The notes: a model not told the origin generated them from the sequence alone. A DNA stretch of 20,000 nucleotides from Halisarca cf. caerulea (GCA_963170055.1 CAUJGJ010000381.1:1-20000), one strand, 5' to 3'. Counted from the stretch's first letter, positions 8,153 through 18,007 are shown. Made by a program: numbers and translations.

Positions 8153-11100
8153 AGATTCCCAGTTTGCAAGTGCTTCCACTTACTCCCCCTGACCCTGGGC
8201 TAAAAGGTATCATCAATGGCATATTACGTACTTCGGATGATTACTGTGCAGACATGCGAAGATTCTTCATCGCACTGAAAACATATGGTTACACTAACAA
8301 CAACATTACTCTGAGTAGTCATGAGTTCAGTGCTACAATGAACATATCCAAGAATCTCAGTGCATTTGACTTTCTGGGTGGTATGTTTGGAAAAAGACAT
8401 TCTGTAGTTCTACCAATCAGCACAAGAGTTGAATTCATCAAGTATAATTGCAACCAGCATGCATTTACACTGAAGACCCTTGCTGGTGGTAAACTAAGTG
8501 TATTTCCTAACTTTCTAGAGCTCACATCTGTTTCTGTGCATATTACAATTACAGTAAATCATGAAGGGGAATTCTTCAAGATTTCTTTAATTGAAATGCA
8601 AGGACTGTGGTCAATAGGGAAATTCACAAGCACTGTTTTTCTGGACACCACCCAACCAGGGCAATGGCCTATTCGTGCAGAGTTTCCAAGCTCAAAATTT
8701 GACTTCAATGATCTTCTTGAAACTACACACATTGAATTAAACTCACTGTTACCTTTGGATCTGTCATTCAAATTGAACAACATGAGGGGTACATTATTCT
8801 CAGAAGGAGGGGACTTGTCCATTTTAATCCAACTGGAGGGTAGGCTATCATTTGGTGATCTGATAGATGTGCAGGGCTGTGTGGTGATGTTCCAAAATAT
8901 ACAGCTGACTAGCCCCCCTCAGGTTCTAATTCTAAGCGATTGCTGCTCAACTCATGCCAGTTTGAACTTCCAGCTGACAGATGTTGTGCAGGAACTGTTG
9001 GGAGTAAACATAGGCAATGTAGCTTTCTTTGGAGATTTGATAATGTCTAATATCCGGGTTTTCATTCCATCAGTTGCAAGCAAGATTCCAAACAGTTTTC
9101 TGAATTACTATTGTCCAAACATGTCACAGTGGGACGTCCCAAGTATTACAGCTCTAAAGGGTATTACCTTTGTATTTAAGGTCCCAAATGTGCTTCCCAT
9201 TGACATAGCCCTAACAACTACTGTTAATACCGATGGGATTGCACTTCACTTCATTCCGATGATAGATTCCGGCACACTCAGGGTTAGGGACTTACTTGCA
9301 GTTCTCTTTACCAATTTCATCCCACCCACCTTCTCTGGAGCAATTTCTGATTTGGACATATTAGATTTAAATATCAAACACTTTGAGTACAATCTGGATC
9401 AAAAGCAATTGAGCATCAAAGTTAAATATCCTAGAAAATTACATGTATATCGTGGCTGCATTGTGATTCAGAACATTTTCGTTGAAGCGAATACCAGCCT
9501 ACATGAAATGAATCTACAGATTTCAGCTAAAGGGCAGTTCAGCATTGGCCACGTTACCATACATGCACAAATTGATGTGGACACAGCTAAAAACAGCTTG
9601 CAGCTTACGGCCAAGTCACCTAAACTGTGCTTGGTTCATATTGTAAAGGCATTTAAAGTACATATTCCATCCTTCCTTAGGAGAACATTTCACCTGAATA
9701 CCTTGTGCCTTACAGATGTGGTATTCAAAGTCAATAGTACCAGTAATAATTTGTGCTTTGCTGGCATGGTCACTCTATGGTCTCGCTCATTTCACTTGTA
9801 CTTGTGTGCAGATGGCAATAATGGTAATGTACTTGTTGGATTAACCCTCAACGATTTTGCATTGTCTGAACTTCTGTCAAACTTCATTGGTGGCATAGCA
9901 AAGAGAATTCCATTCCTCAATCATGTATTAGACATTAACATACTGTACACGAAGGTTCCCTTGGACAGTATTCCAGCATTAATAGCTTATATTCCTGGTA
10001 TTGACATAGTTGATGAATCATTTGAGGCAGGACTGACCTTCACAGGCACTGCAGGATGGCCAAAGTCTTGTGACTGGGATATTCTTTGTCATATATTGCA
10101 ATTCTTTCTGGGAAGTGACATCACAAACCTCAAACTGCCCTTGTATATTCATTATCAATTAGTTGACTTTTCACCTGGTCCATTGCATGTGCAATTTAAT
10201 CTCCCTAACATGTCAATTGGGCCTATCAGAATCCCAAAACCTGTACTTCAAGTTGAACTGCCACCTCTTGGGTCTCCTGTGCCTCCTAGTATTCCATCTT
10301 TTGCCTTGAGTGCCAAGGTTGACTTTGCAGGCTTACCATTTACTGTTTCTGTTAAATATCGTGCATTACCTCCTTCTGTGACACTAGGACTAGCTACCAA
10401 GGCATGTTTATATGTTGTGCCTTCCTTCATTCAGGTCTGCAACTTACTGTTGTCAGTCACACTCACACCAAGTCCTATGCCTATTAGTGGGTTTGCATTT
10501 GGGGCAAATGTCAAGATTGGTTTTCCCCGGTGCAATCGGCTTGTCTTTGATGCTATTTTCAGCTATGACGCTGGTGATGCCACTCAAAATTACATTTATG
10601 TGCACACGAATTCACCACTTACTGTGTCAAGTATTCCTGCCATTATTTGCATAAACATTCCTCTTCCACCAGTGCTAAGAGATACAGGCTTTCCTAAGGG
10701 CTTCACTTTATCTTACTCAGCTGTGGGGCAATATATAAAGCATCTCAATATAAAAATTCCACAAGGACTATATTTCAAGGGTCTATTGAACATCTTCAGA
10801 TTTACACTAGATACTGAAATTAAATACATAAATTCACCAGTCACAGAATTTTATTTAAAATGCAGACTTCCTGCATTAAATCTTGCAAATGGAGCTCTTA
10901 TTATGTCAGAATCCAGTAGTGTGAGAGACAAGGGGCCCTTCTTGGAGGCTATGATAGGGCGTAGAGTATCAGTGAAGGCCCTATTGTATGTAAGTGTTTT
11001 AGGGATATCAGTTGAGGCCACCTTATTGATAAAAGGCCAAGAATTAAGTTTGTCAATTAGTGGCTCAATTTTGGGGCTTTTCCATGCCAATGTCAAGATA

Positions 11101-11419
11101 TATGGTACCTATCAACCATCAATTCATTCAATAGCCTGGAATGTGGAAGTACACCTAAAAAATGACTTTTTTAATTTTGTAATTGGAAAAGTTAAAGAGG
11201 CGATTTCAAAAATTGATCAAGCAGCTAAAGTAGTGACAGCTCCACTTAAAGCTACCATTGCTGTAGCCCAAGGAGTATTTGATGTAGCAGCAAGTGGTCT
11301 ACATAGTGCACGAGAAGGAGTTAGAAGATTTAGAGATCAAGTGGGCGGAGCTGTAAGAGAAGTTGGAAGGATCCGAAACAAAATTAACAGTGTTTGCCAT
11401 ATTCGATCATGTGGAACCG
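8153..11419 (+). CDS. Large exon: degenerate beta-rich repeat region plus Ala-heptad helix
   Basis: The exon has 3267 nt, is phase 1 at both ends, and has no stop or intron across 1089 codons. I recognise no named domain. Alternating hydrophobic strands dominate. A degenerate module recurs at about 8610-8790, 8840-9060, 9180-9420, 9530-9760 and 9766-9960: G-x-[LF]-S-[FI]-G-like start, strands, DLL or ELL, then [IV]P and a xLxLxD-type strand. A proline-rich link follows (about 10210-10380), then more strands to about 11160 (VLGISVEA, SGSILGLFHANV). From about 11170 the character changes to helix with A-x-x-x-[LVF]-x-x heptads to about 11390, ending with two cysteines (CHIRSC). N-x-S/T sequons (NIT, NIS, NLS, NTS, NST, NMS twice) fit a secreted protein. 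The donor ACCG|GTAAGT is strong. Function unknown. Confidence 0.88.
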
Positions 11420-12315
11420 GTAAGTTATTTCATATTTGTCCACTAACGTTACTTGCATGGGTAATTTACCACGTTCACCTAATTATTGCATAGCTTGGCT
11501 CCTATATACTGTCCCTTACGATATTGTAATTTAGTGAGGAATTAAGTGTTGCATCATGCTACCATGCTGCGGTGCTCTCAGTAACTATGTAACCTAGTAT
11601 GATCCTGTATGATCATGTATAGTACATAGCAGTGTAACCCTGTAATGTGTATAGCTGCTATGATTGCTGTGACTTGCTGTATAATTTGGGTGTAATCAAT
11701 TATGTGTTCTTAGATGTTTGCTTGATGTTTGGAAGGAATGCTTATGCTCATAGACTTGGCTTGACAGAACAGTTACTGTAGTGCTTTAGTTTCTTGTAGT
11801 TAGTCTTTGGCTCTTGATTTTAACTCTTTACTGGTCATGTTGCTCACGGTCACACACAATACAATATACATGCATATGCAAAGTAATGTGTCTTGACCAT
11901 TATTATTCAAATCAGAAATAATAATGATAAAAAAGAAAAACCTCGGACACAGGTTTACCCTTAGCGCTTGGCTTGGTGATTGCCAAATATGCACTATAGA
12001 AGGGCCCTGGCAAGGCAGGGAAAAAGACAGTTTGGTCTAGGACACAGGGTTCACGAGTAAAAAACCAAAGAATATTTGGTGTATACTACTCCCCTGGCAA
12101 GGCCATAGGAGGCAACATTTCAAAATAACAAAACTGTTCAAACAATAGGATGGCAGCGGTGCAAGTTTGTGGTGGGTTCTCCCATATCGCCGCCACCGTC
12201 CTCCGCGTTTCTATCTTGCTTAAAATGTTGTTGTTAGTCATGGCATTCATCATCGTCATTTTTTCTCTGTACTTCATACTCACCACCATGTGGTGGTAGC
12301 CATCTTAGTCATGTG

Positions 12316-12500
12316 TACATGTGAAACCTCTCTAACTCATCCCCCTATAATCGGCCAAACCCACTAATCTGTCCTAGTCTCCAAAAACGAATTATAACCA
12401 TGTGCTGTGTTCAAACCTCATTAATCCGCCAACACCACTAATCTGCCACAAAACTGGCATTCCCAATTGTGGCAGATTAGAGAGGTTACATGCACTGTAC
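12316..12500. mobile_element. Tigger-like MITE relic
   Basis: The left end gtgaaacctctctaa (12321-12335) and the right end ttagagaggtta (12477-12488), followed by catgcactgta, are inverted and resemble the CAGTGAAACCTSTCTAATCCGACA type end seen intact at 18079. The interior has repeated actaatctgcc / attaatccgcc words (about 12362, 12420, 12436), typical of subterminal repeats. The ends are degraded and I could not fix a target duplication. Confidence 0.55.
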
Positions 12501-12594
12501 TATATGGCTCCTTAGGGAGTAACATGTTTACTGATCAAAAGCCCCCAAGGGCATGTATAGCGCCCAAGGGATGAGGTCAGTAAAGTTTAATATG

Positions 12595-13605
12595 ACATTG
12601 TTTTTGCATGGTCCTATGTCAATGGTTATGAATCTTATTTAACCCTATAACTTGCGCCCACAGCAAATAGGGTACTACAATTCCAAAATTTCCTGAATAT
12701 TTTTGAGACAAACTGAAACAGAAACTACTTAGTTATCATATCAGTATGGAAGTAGAATAGATAGGCTACCTTTCGATAGATGACTTGAAAGAATTCGCTC
12801 CAAGAAAGCCAAGACAAAGCTTATTGAAAATCAAGCAAGTTTGCGTCTTCGTTCAAAAAGAATCCGTAACTCAGCGATAGGAACTTGGAACAGTTTGTGC
12901 TTTCTATCAAACTGTAGCTGAGGGAATAAGCTACAAGATGATACCAAAGTTGACTCTGTTTCGTAGCTGCGAAGTCTGGAAAATATTCGTGAAGTCAAAA
13001 AATACGATACGCAACATGCGCAACAGACATTTTCGGCATACATTGATCTATAGTTTTTGGCTTGCTATTGTGTTTAGTACTAGTTTGTAGCTCTATGAAT
13101 TCTGTATAAAATGGTACACAACTCACGCTGATACGAGCTATAGCAAGCCAGTAAACGCCGTTTGAAAAACTTCCGGTGTGAAATTCCTTTTCTAAGCGCG
13201 CGAGTCATAGGGTTAAACAATCCTCAATCCATTTGCAAAAATTAATTAAAATGATTTTGTACACCCTTGTTCGTGTGGGTTTTCCTTTAAAACAAATTGT
13301 CCGAATAGAGGCTGTTAAAAGAAAGTTTCATACCATACCTTGCTGAGTGTACTTGGAATTTCTTTTAAATTATTGATGGGTTTATATACACAGCTTTTAA
13401 ACTACTTTGTCTTGTAACTGGTCTGTCAAAATATACCTAAATCTGTTTTTCAAATCTATATTTACGCTCCATATACCACTAGTTTTTGAGTAAAAACAAA
13501 TTAGCGCTATTGTATGGCGGCCATGTTTTTTCATATCAATCCATCCAACTATTATGGAGCTCGAGTACTAAAGTACTCTGTAATAAATGATAAAACTCTG
13601 ATCAC
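12595..13605 (+). mobile_element. Family A, copy A2, split by a piggyBac-like element
   Basis: The left piece 12595-12638 (tttttgcatggtcctatgtc) matches the right-arm end of A1 (ctttttgcacgatcctgtgt, about 862-881). The right piece 13217-13605 resumes with acacccttgttcgtg and ends with tgtatggcggccatgttttt (13511-13530) and a gagtactaaagtactc hairpin (13563-13578). Removing 12643-13212 together with one TTAA copy restores the A1-like order. Most of the foldback is missing from this copy. Confidence 0.65.
12639..13216. mobile_element. piggyBac-like non-autonomous element with TTAA duplications
   Basis: TTAA at 12639-12642 and 13213-13216 flank a 570-bp element (12643-13212). Its ends are inverted: CCCTATAACTTGCGC on the left and, read as complement, CCCTATGACTCGCGC on the right (about 13 of 15 matched, falling off inward). 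TTAA target duplication with CCC-beginning TIRs is the hallmark of the piggyBac superfamily. There is no transposase; the small minus-strand frame at 12831-13043 is not recognised. A further inner pair, ggcttgctat near 13059 and atagcaagcc near 13140, forms a short foldback toward the right end. Confidence 0.75.
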
Positions 13606-13624
13606 ATCCATATTATATATATGG

Positions 13625-14060
13625 TGACAGTATATGACCATTTGTAAATGGTAAAAGGATCTAGGAATGACACAGGATCATGCAAAAATCCTACAAAAAC
13701 ACTTGGAAAAGGGGTAAGTAACACAACTTACCCTTTTTCAGGGCTAGATGGGCAAAGATCAAGACTGGCATGGGGCTAGACGAGCATAGGGCTAGATACA
13801 TGAAGCTAGACAGGTACAGGGCTATATATTATGAGAGTTTAGTTGGACTGAGCGTATACACAGCAAATTCCTACATCTCTCAAGTATGTATATGCTACAG
13901 GATGTAGGAATTTGCTTAGTGGGCACTTGGTCCAACTTATACTCTGTCTAGCCCTAAGCCTATATCCATCTAGCCTCATGTATATGTATATCCCTATGCA
14001 TCTAGCCCTATGCCTATCTTATACCATTTGCATGCCCACCTGGCCTTTGCATGCATCTGT
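13625..14060. mobile_element. Family A, copy A3, degraded foldback part
   Basis: The order of words parallels A1: accatttgtaaatggtaaaa, gacacaggatcatgcaaaaa, acacttgga, gggctagatgggcaaag and gagtttagttggactgag. After the apex near 13880-13895 come the complementary words gatgtaggaatttgc, tccaactta, ctctgtctagcccta and cccacctggcc. Arms and spacing are clearly more diverged than in A1. Confidence 0.75.
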
Positions 14061-14367
14061 GATCTATACAAGAATGCCACCAGCAATAATTCAGCAAATA
14101 TTGTTCTAGCTGAACACTATATTTGAATTCTGGAAGTAAAAAAAATATTTTACAGCATTATTATGCCTTGATCCAAATAGATACACAATGCCATCGTAAT
14201 TTTCTTCTGTCTTAACCAGCACTCTTAGTACTCGGTGGGTCTGCTGTGGAGTCAAAAGAGGATTTGTTGAGCCCTCCGTGCCTTTTTTGCTCCTCCTGAA
14301 TGCTTTCTTCTTTGCTTTCACAGTCTAAACTAGACCTATCCAATAACATTTGTAAAAGAAGTGAAAT

Positions 14368-14598
14368 ATCACATAGACACTGATTTTCGCGGGACTTTAG
14401 TTTTGTAAATTTCGCAAATGAACCTACATTTGTGAAAATGCAATCAGAAATATTTGGTAACACATAGAATGTTAACGTGCCCAAGATATAGTAGGGACTG
14501 ATCCATTCGTGAAACTAAAATCCCAAATTACAGCCAAGTTCTTCATTTGCAAAATGTACATCCTGTGAAAATTAGTGCCTATAGGGTAGGCAGAAGAA
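14368..14598. mobile_element. Family B MITE, copy 2 (inverted relative to copy 1)
   Basis: The left end catagacactgattttcgc (14373-14390) and the complement of gtgaaaattagtgcctatag (14575-14594) are imperfect TIRs resembling those at 6702 and 6921. The interior agtagggactgatccattcg (14490-14509) is the reverse complement of the interior of copy 1. Open minus-strand frames here are not supported as genes. Confidence 0.6.
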
Positions 14599-14867
14599 AT
14601 GCTCATATTTTCCAGCAAGCCTAACTTCGGAATCCATTCCTTTGTCATGTCACTTCCACTTTTCTTCTGCAATTCATTAACCCATACATTTAAGCATAAA
14701 ACGGCAAGTTACATCAAAGATAATGGTGATCGATTTGCGCAAATAATTGTATGGTATAATTGAAGTGCATGTTACTGTTATGAAACATGTATAAAATTCA
14801 CTGTCAGTAGCCCTTTAAATTCTAGTGGTGCTGTGGAGCCATACCTCAACATCTGAGATTCAAAGTT

Positions 14868-15085
14868 CTTTAATAAAGAGATTGGCCTATACAAAGGCTT
14901 TTAACAACTTTATCTTGAAGCTAGTATGTCAAAATGTGCCGATATTTCTTTGAAATGCTTCTAACTGTACTGTATCGCTAGTTCTTGAGCAAAAATAAAT
15001 TTGCGCTAATGTATGACGACCATGTATGTTTGGTGTCAATCCTACTCTGGAGTAATATCATACTCCATATTATCCGTAGATTGAA
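14868..15085 (+). mobile_element. Family A, copy A3, 3' body part
   Basis: It aligns to 1440-1650 of A1: aaagttcttta, attggccta, a tatgtcaaaatg stretch, ctaactgtactgtatcg, tttgcgctaatgtatg, and tgtcaatcctac before the terminal hairpin TGGAGTA / TACTCCA (15048-15054 and 15061-15067). Together with 13625-14060 it probably forms one copy interrupted by about 800 bp that includes the family B MITE. Confidence 0.7.
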
Positions 15086-15364
15086 ACTCACTTCCTGCAG
15101 TGCAGATTGGCCTTCTGGACAAGGTGGTATTTGCCTATTTATAGAATCTCATGTTTACACAGAATATAATTGTTCTATAATATAATTATACATGCCATAT
15201 ATTTGTATGCAAACGCCATACAAATTTTCTTTTCTGAAATTCATGAATATATACTGAATGATGACACACTGTCTTTTGTTGCAATACAGTTTACTGTAGT
15301 ATCTCTAAATTATAATAAATTACTATGACAGTCACTGTACACATCAAATTTGCTGTTTTTGTAG

Positions 15365-15939
15365 TGTCTTGGACTTACCCCTGTGGGGTGTCTTGCAGCA
15401 GATGGAGCTGTAGAGCAAAGTACTGCAGAGGATCTGCCTCAGACCCAGTCTGTACAGCGGCCAATGCTGCCTGTTGGGCTCTTAAGAAGCCTTGGGAACT
15501 GCTCCTTGCACCGGCTCAAGAAAGTTTACGACAATTTCAAAACTTATTAGCTGGTGCTGAAGCAGTCCTGAGGGGAGCTGAATCAGTATTTCGTAGTGCT
15601 TCATCTGGACTGGATAGGGCAAAAGAAGCTTTGGACAAGGCAGAGGCTGCACTTGGCAGTGTACTAAATGTGGTGTCAGCCATTGCCCACTGGGGACTGG
15701 ATAATCTATTTCGCATCCACAGCACTGCTTTAAAAGCATCATTAAATTTGGCAAAAGGAGGAAACTTTGGAGCCAGCATTGATGCAACAATCATTGGGAA
15801 TAGGGTACGCATAAATCTACAAATGAGACTGGCAAGCCCCACTTCTTTGATCAACTATGCTGTGGACTACATCAAAAGGAATTTCCGCTTAGGAAGGAAA
15901 AAGCGACATCATGATGACCATAATATAAGAAGAAGGTAA
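15365..15939 (+). CDS. Last exon: Cys-rich link, Ala-heptad helix, terminal beta segment
   Basis: The acceptor at 15363-15364 (tttttgtag) matches the phase-1 donor at 11420. The later AG at 15397-15398 would be phase 2 and is disfavoured. Six cysteines (PC-GVS-C-SRWS-C-RAKY-C, then VC...AC) follow the two at the end of the previous exon, making an 8-Cys segment. From about 15550 to 15665 come five exact heptads of A-x-x-x-[LFG]-x-x type (AEAVLRG, AESVFRS, ASSGLDR, AKEALDK, AEAALGS). After a W-containing link comes a short strand-rich stretch with a GGNFGASIDATIIG motif (about 15757-15795) that I recall vaguely from other uncharacterised sponge or protist proteins. The end is a basic/His tail with RKKR, then TAA at 15937-15939. 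The TAA overlaps a donor-like AAG|GTAAAT, so continuation cannot be excluded. Confidence 0.82.
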
Positions 15940-16189
15940 ATGCTATATAATTAGTATATAATATTGAAAACTATATTATATATATAATATGCCGTATTTG
16001 TTCGAATAGAAGCCCCGGCCTCTATTTCCTTCCGGAAGATTTTGACCCAGCCTCTATTCGAGCCCAGCTTCTACAAGTACAAGAAATAATAATAATAGGA
16101 AAAAGGCTGCGAATAGACCGTTGTGCACTTTCGAAAAGGAAAGTGTCGTTAGAGAGCACTATATATACATATACAAGTCTGTTTAGACA
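15940..16189 (-). mobile_element. Probable 3' end of a Tigger/pogo-like element
   Basis: Downstream of the stop are a TA-rich patch (15955-15990) and then gccgtatttgttcgaataga (15991-16010), a gcctctatttccttccgga block and cctctattcgagccc. These resemble the CCGTATTTACTCGAATA-type ends I associate with pogo/Tigger-like elements in invertebrates. The matching opposite end was not found. The helix-turn-helix relic at 16190-16357 reads toward this end, in the expected orientation. Confidence 0.4.
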
Positions 16190-16357
16190 TCATTTGTTAG
16201 AAAAGAACTTTAGGTGAGAACAGAGAATGACCCAGAGCAACACTCTTCTTCCATTTAAATAGGGGACGATGTTGTTGACCGCTTCTTTAGTGGTCTTTTT
16301 CGCACACTCTATCACTTTGAACTTGAATTGGACATCGTGTGGCTTACTCTTTGACAT
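16190..16357 (-). pseudogene. Short transposase-like helix-turn-helix relic (Tigger/pogo-type)
   Basis: A 55-codon minus-strand frame runs from ATG at 16355-16357 to TGA at 16190-16192. After a short basic start it reads VQFKFKVIECAKKTTKEAV, then about ten residues, then NGRRVLLW. This fits the N-terminal psq/CENP-B-like helix-turn-helix of pogo/Tigger transposases (FKLKVIE-x-A ... AA-x-x-F ... RVREW). The recognition-helix part is poorly conserved (NNIVPY), and no DDE catalytic domain follows, so it is a remnant. Family assignment rests on motif recall only. Confidence 0.45.
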
Positions 16358-16474
16358 AGCTGACCCACTCTTAATCGTAGATATTCCTCCATGACATTCG
16401 TATCTGAAAACCGTACCTCAAAGTGGAAAAGCCTGTTCGTTATATTGCAGGAGTACCAGGCATGATACAATATA

Positions 16475-16605
16475 CTAGATAGATAGATAAATAGACAAAT
16501 AAATCTAATATTAGATAGATATATAGATACGTAGATACATACATACATAGATACATAGATAGATAAATACATAGATAAATACAATACTAGATAGGTAGAT
16601 AGATG
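16475..16605. repeat. GATA/TAGA-type imperfect microsatellite
   Basis: Runs of tagatagataga, acatacatacatag and agataaata units alternate. The long minus-strand frame over them (16312-16584) translates to a Tyr/Ser/Leu/Ile repeat and is an artefact. Confidence 0.9.
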
Positions 16606-18007
16606 AGGATATTTGAAGGTGCAAAATGTTGATTTAATGCTATAATAATGAAATATTCGATGTAAATTAATTCGAATCTATTGTTATAGCTTGAACTAAA
16701 ACAAAAATCCAGTTTTAAAAATCACAAATCTCAGTCCTAGCTGTTTCATCAAATCTTAGGCAGACCATGATTAAGGGTCAGAGCATATAGTGAGGGTTCT
16801 ATCCAGTGTATGCTTAATTCCACTATATATATACAAACTCTCCAGCTTCCATCCACAAAATAATCCAACTATTGTACAAATTACTATAGAGGAACCCCTA
16901 TTTGAGTCTCAAATCAACCTTCAATGGTCTAAAATGGCCTTAGATACCACCTTACATAACCAAAAAGTCCATTTTTCCCTTGGGGAGCATACCCCCGAAC
17001 CCCCCTACTTAATACCCCTGTGATACCAAATACATTTCTGCACATCTTTACATTACTGCACTGCATGCGTTTTATAGACATCTATAGGATACAACACATG
17101 TACATATCTGCCCCGTGCATACTGTACTTTGTAATCATTGTTGTGAGAGACTGCTATACGTATACATACATTATACCTACATCAAAACTATGGTTATGTC
17201 TCGTGCAGCATGCAGACATGCATTTTAATATTGAAGCCCCTCCCCCAGACTTTAATCCAGATAGAACCCTGATAGCTAAGTGTTGTTTGATATGTAATTA
17301 CATCAATGTAATCAACTATCAGTATCCTACTACATGCTCCACACAGTATACTATATTTTTATTAAATTTGGTATACTAATTTATTTCTGTTCTGTATTCC
17401 ACTTAGACCAAAATGGCTGTCACGTATGATGAATAAGCACAAGCTCCCCAACTTAGAAGGAAAGGGTTACTATTCGCACAGCAAGGGAATTGATAAGGTT
17501 TTAAGGTAATACATTTTCACTGGCCAGGGGTACATTGCAATTTCATATATTACTTATGACAGTCACCTGGTGCAGTAGAACTAGTTTTAGTCAGTCCAGA
17601 CAGTTTCAAATTTTTTACATTGTTTTACAGCTATGTTATTTCCTCCAAGTTTGGTACCTTTTCATCTCTTTGCTAAGTATTAATTACTAACCACTTTTCA
17701 AGACTATATCTAATCCACACCATGCAATTAATAACATAAACATTACCTACATAGTTTGTATGTCCTGAATGTTTATGCCGTGTTCATACTATTTTGCAAT
17801 TGCATTCTGTAGTGTTGGCTCGATGGTGTTGCGTTTTTGTATATTCTTCATATTTTTAATTAGTTTTAATATGTATCTTTATCTCTGAATGCTTTTTGTA
17901 TCTTGTTTCCTAGCTGGGCACTTCTGCATAAGAAAGCTTACCTATCCTTACCAAGCATCATTACTAGCGGACAAATATTTACACGTGCTTATATTATGGT
18001 TATGGAA

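Larger units (their letters stand above)
11420..15364 (+). other. Last intron (3.9 kb), a repeat nest
   Basis: It is bounded by donor GTAAGT at 11420 and acceptor tgctgtttttgtag ending 15364. The part 11420-12310 holds no recognised feature apart from a 24-codon read-through tail to the TAG at 11491-11493 and AT-rich sequence. The remainder contains a Tigger-like MITE relic, two family A copies, a piggyBac-like insertion and a family B MITE, each listed separately. The part 14060-14370 shows nothing I can identify with confidence. Confidence 0.75.
4492..15939 (+). other. Gene span: EGF / beta-repeat / Ala-coil extracellular protein (5' incomplete)
   Basis: This groups five coding exons: 4492-4614, 6357-6479, 7591-7713, 8153-11419 and 15365-15939. 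Every internal junction has a GT donor and AG acceptor and is phase 1, so the joined frame stays open for about 1402 residues to TAA at 15937-15939. The first exon begins in phase 1, so at least one exon carrying the start codon and presumably a signal peptide lies upstream and was not found. The cbEGF modules and several N-x-S/T sequons point to an extracellular or membrane-exposed product, perhaps an adhesion or matrix component; that role is inference. Introns are 1742, 1111, 439 and 3945 nt. No clear AATAAA follows closely; one at 16498-16503 sits in a microsatellite. Confidence 0.8.

Noticed and set aside
10248..11096. Minus-strand and alternative-frame open frames over the large exon
   Set aside because: They are shadows of the long + strand coding exon with no independent support.
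15080..15130. Possible small exon after cttcctgcag at about 15100
   Set aside because: A short open stretch ends within about 45 nt and has no good donor; it would also disturb the phase-1 junction between 11419 and 15365.
15391..15398. Alternative acceptor tcttgcag for the last exon
   Set aside because: It would give phase 2 against a phase-1 donor at 11420 and would remove cysteines. The upstream tttttgtag acceptor keeps the frame.
16793..17270. TIR pair agggttctatc defining an element of about 480 bp
   Set aside because: Only 11-12 bp match, with no clear target duplication or second copy, so it is mentioned only as a weak possibility.
17020..17379. 119-codon open frame
   Set aside because: Composition tracks the AT-rich DNA, no motif or splice support, and no recognisable family.
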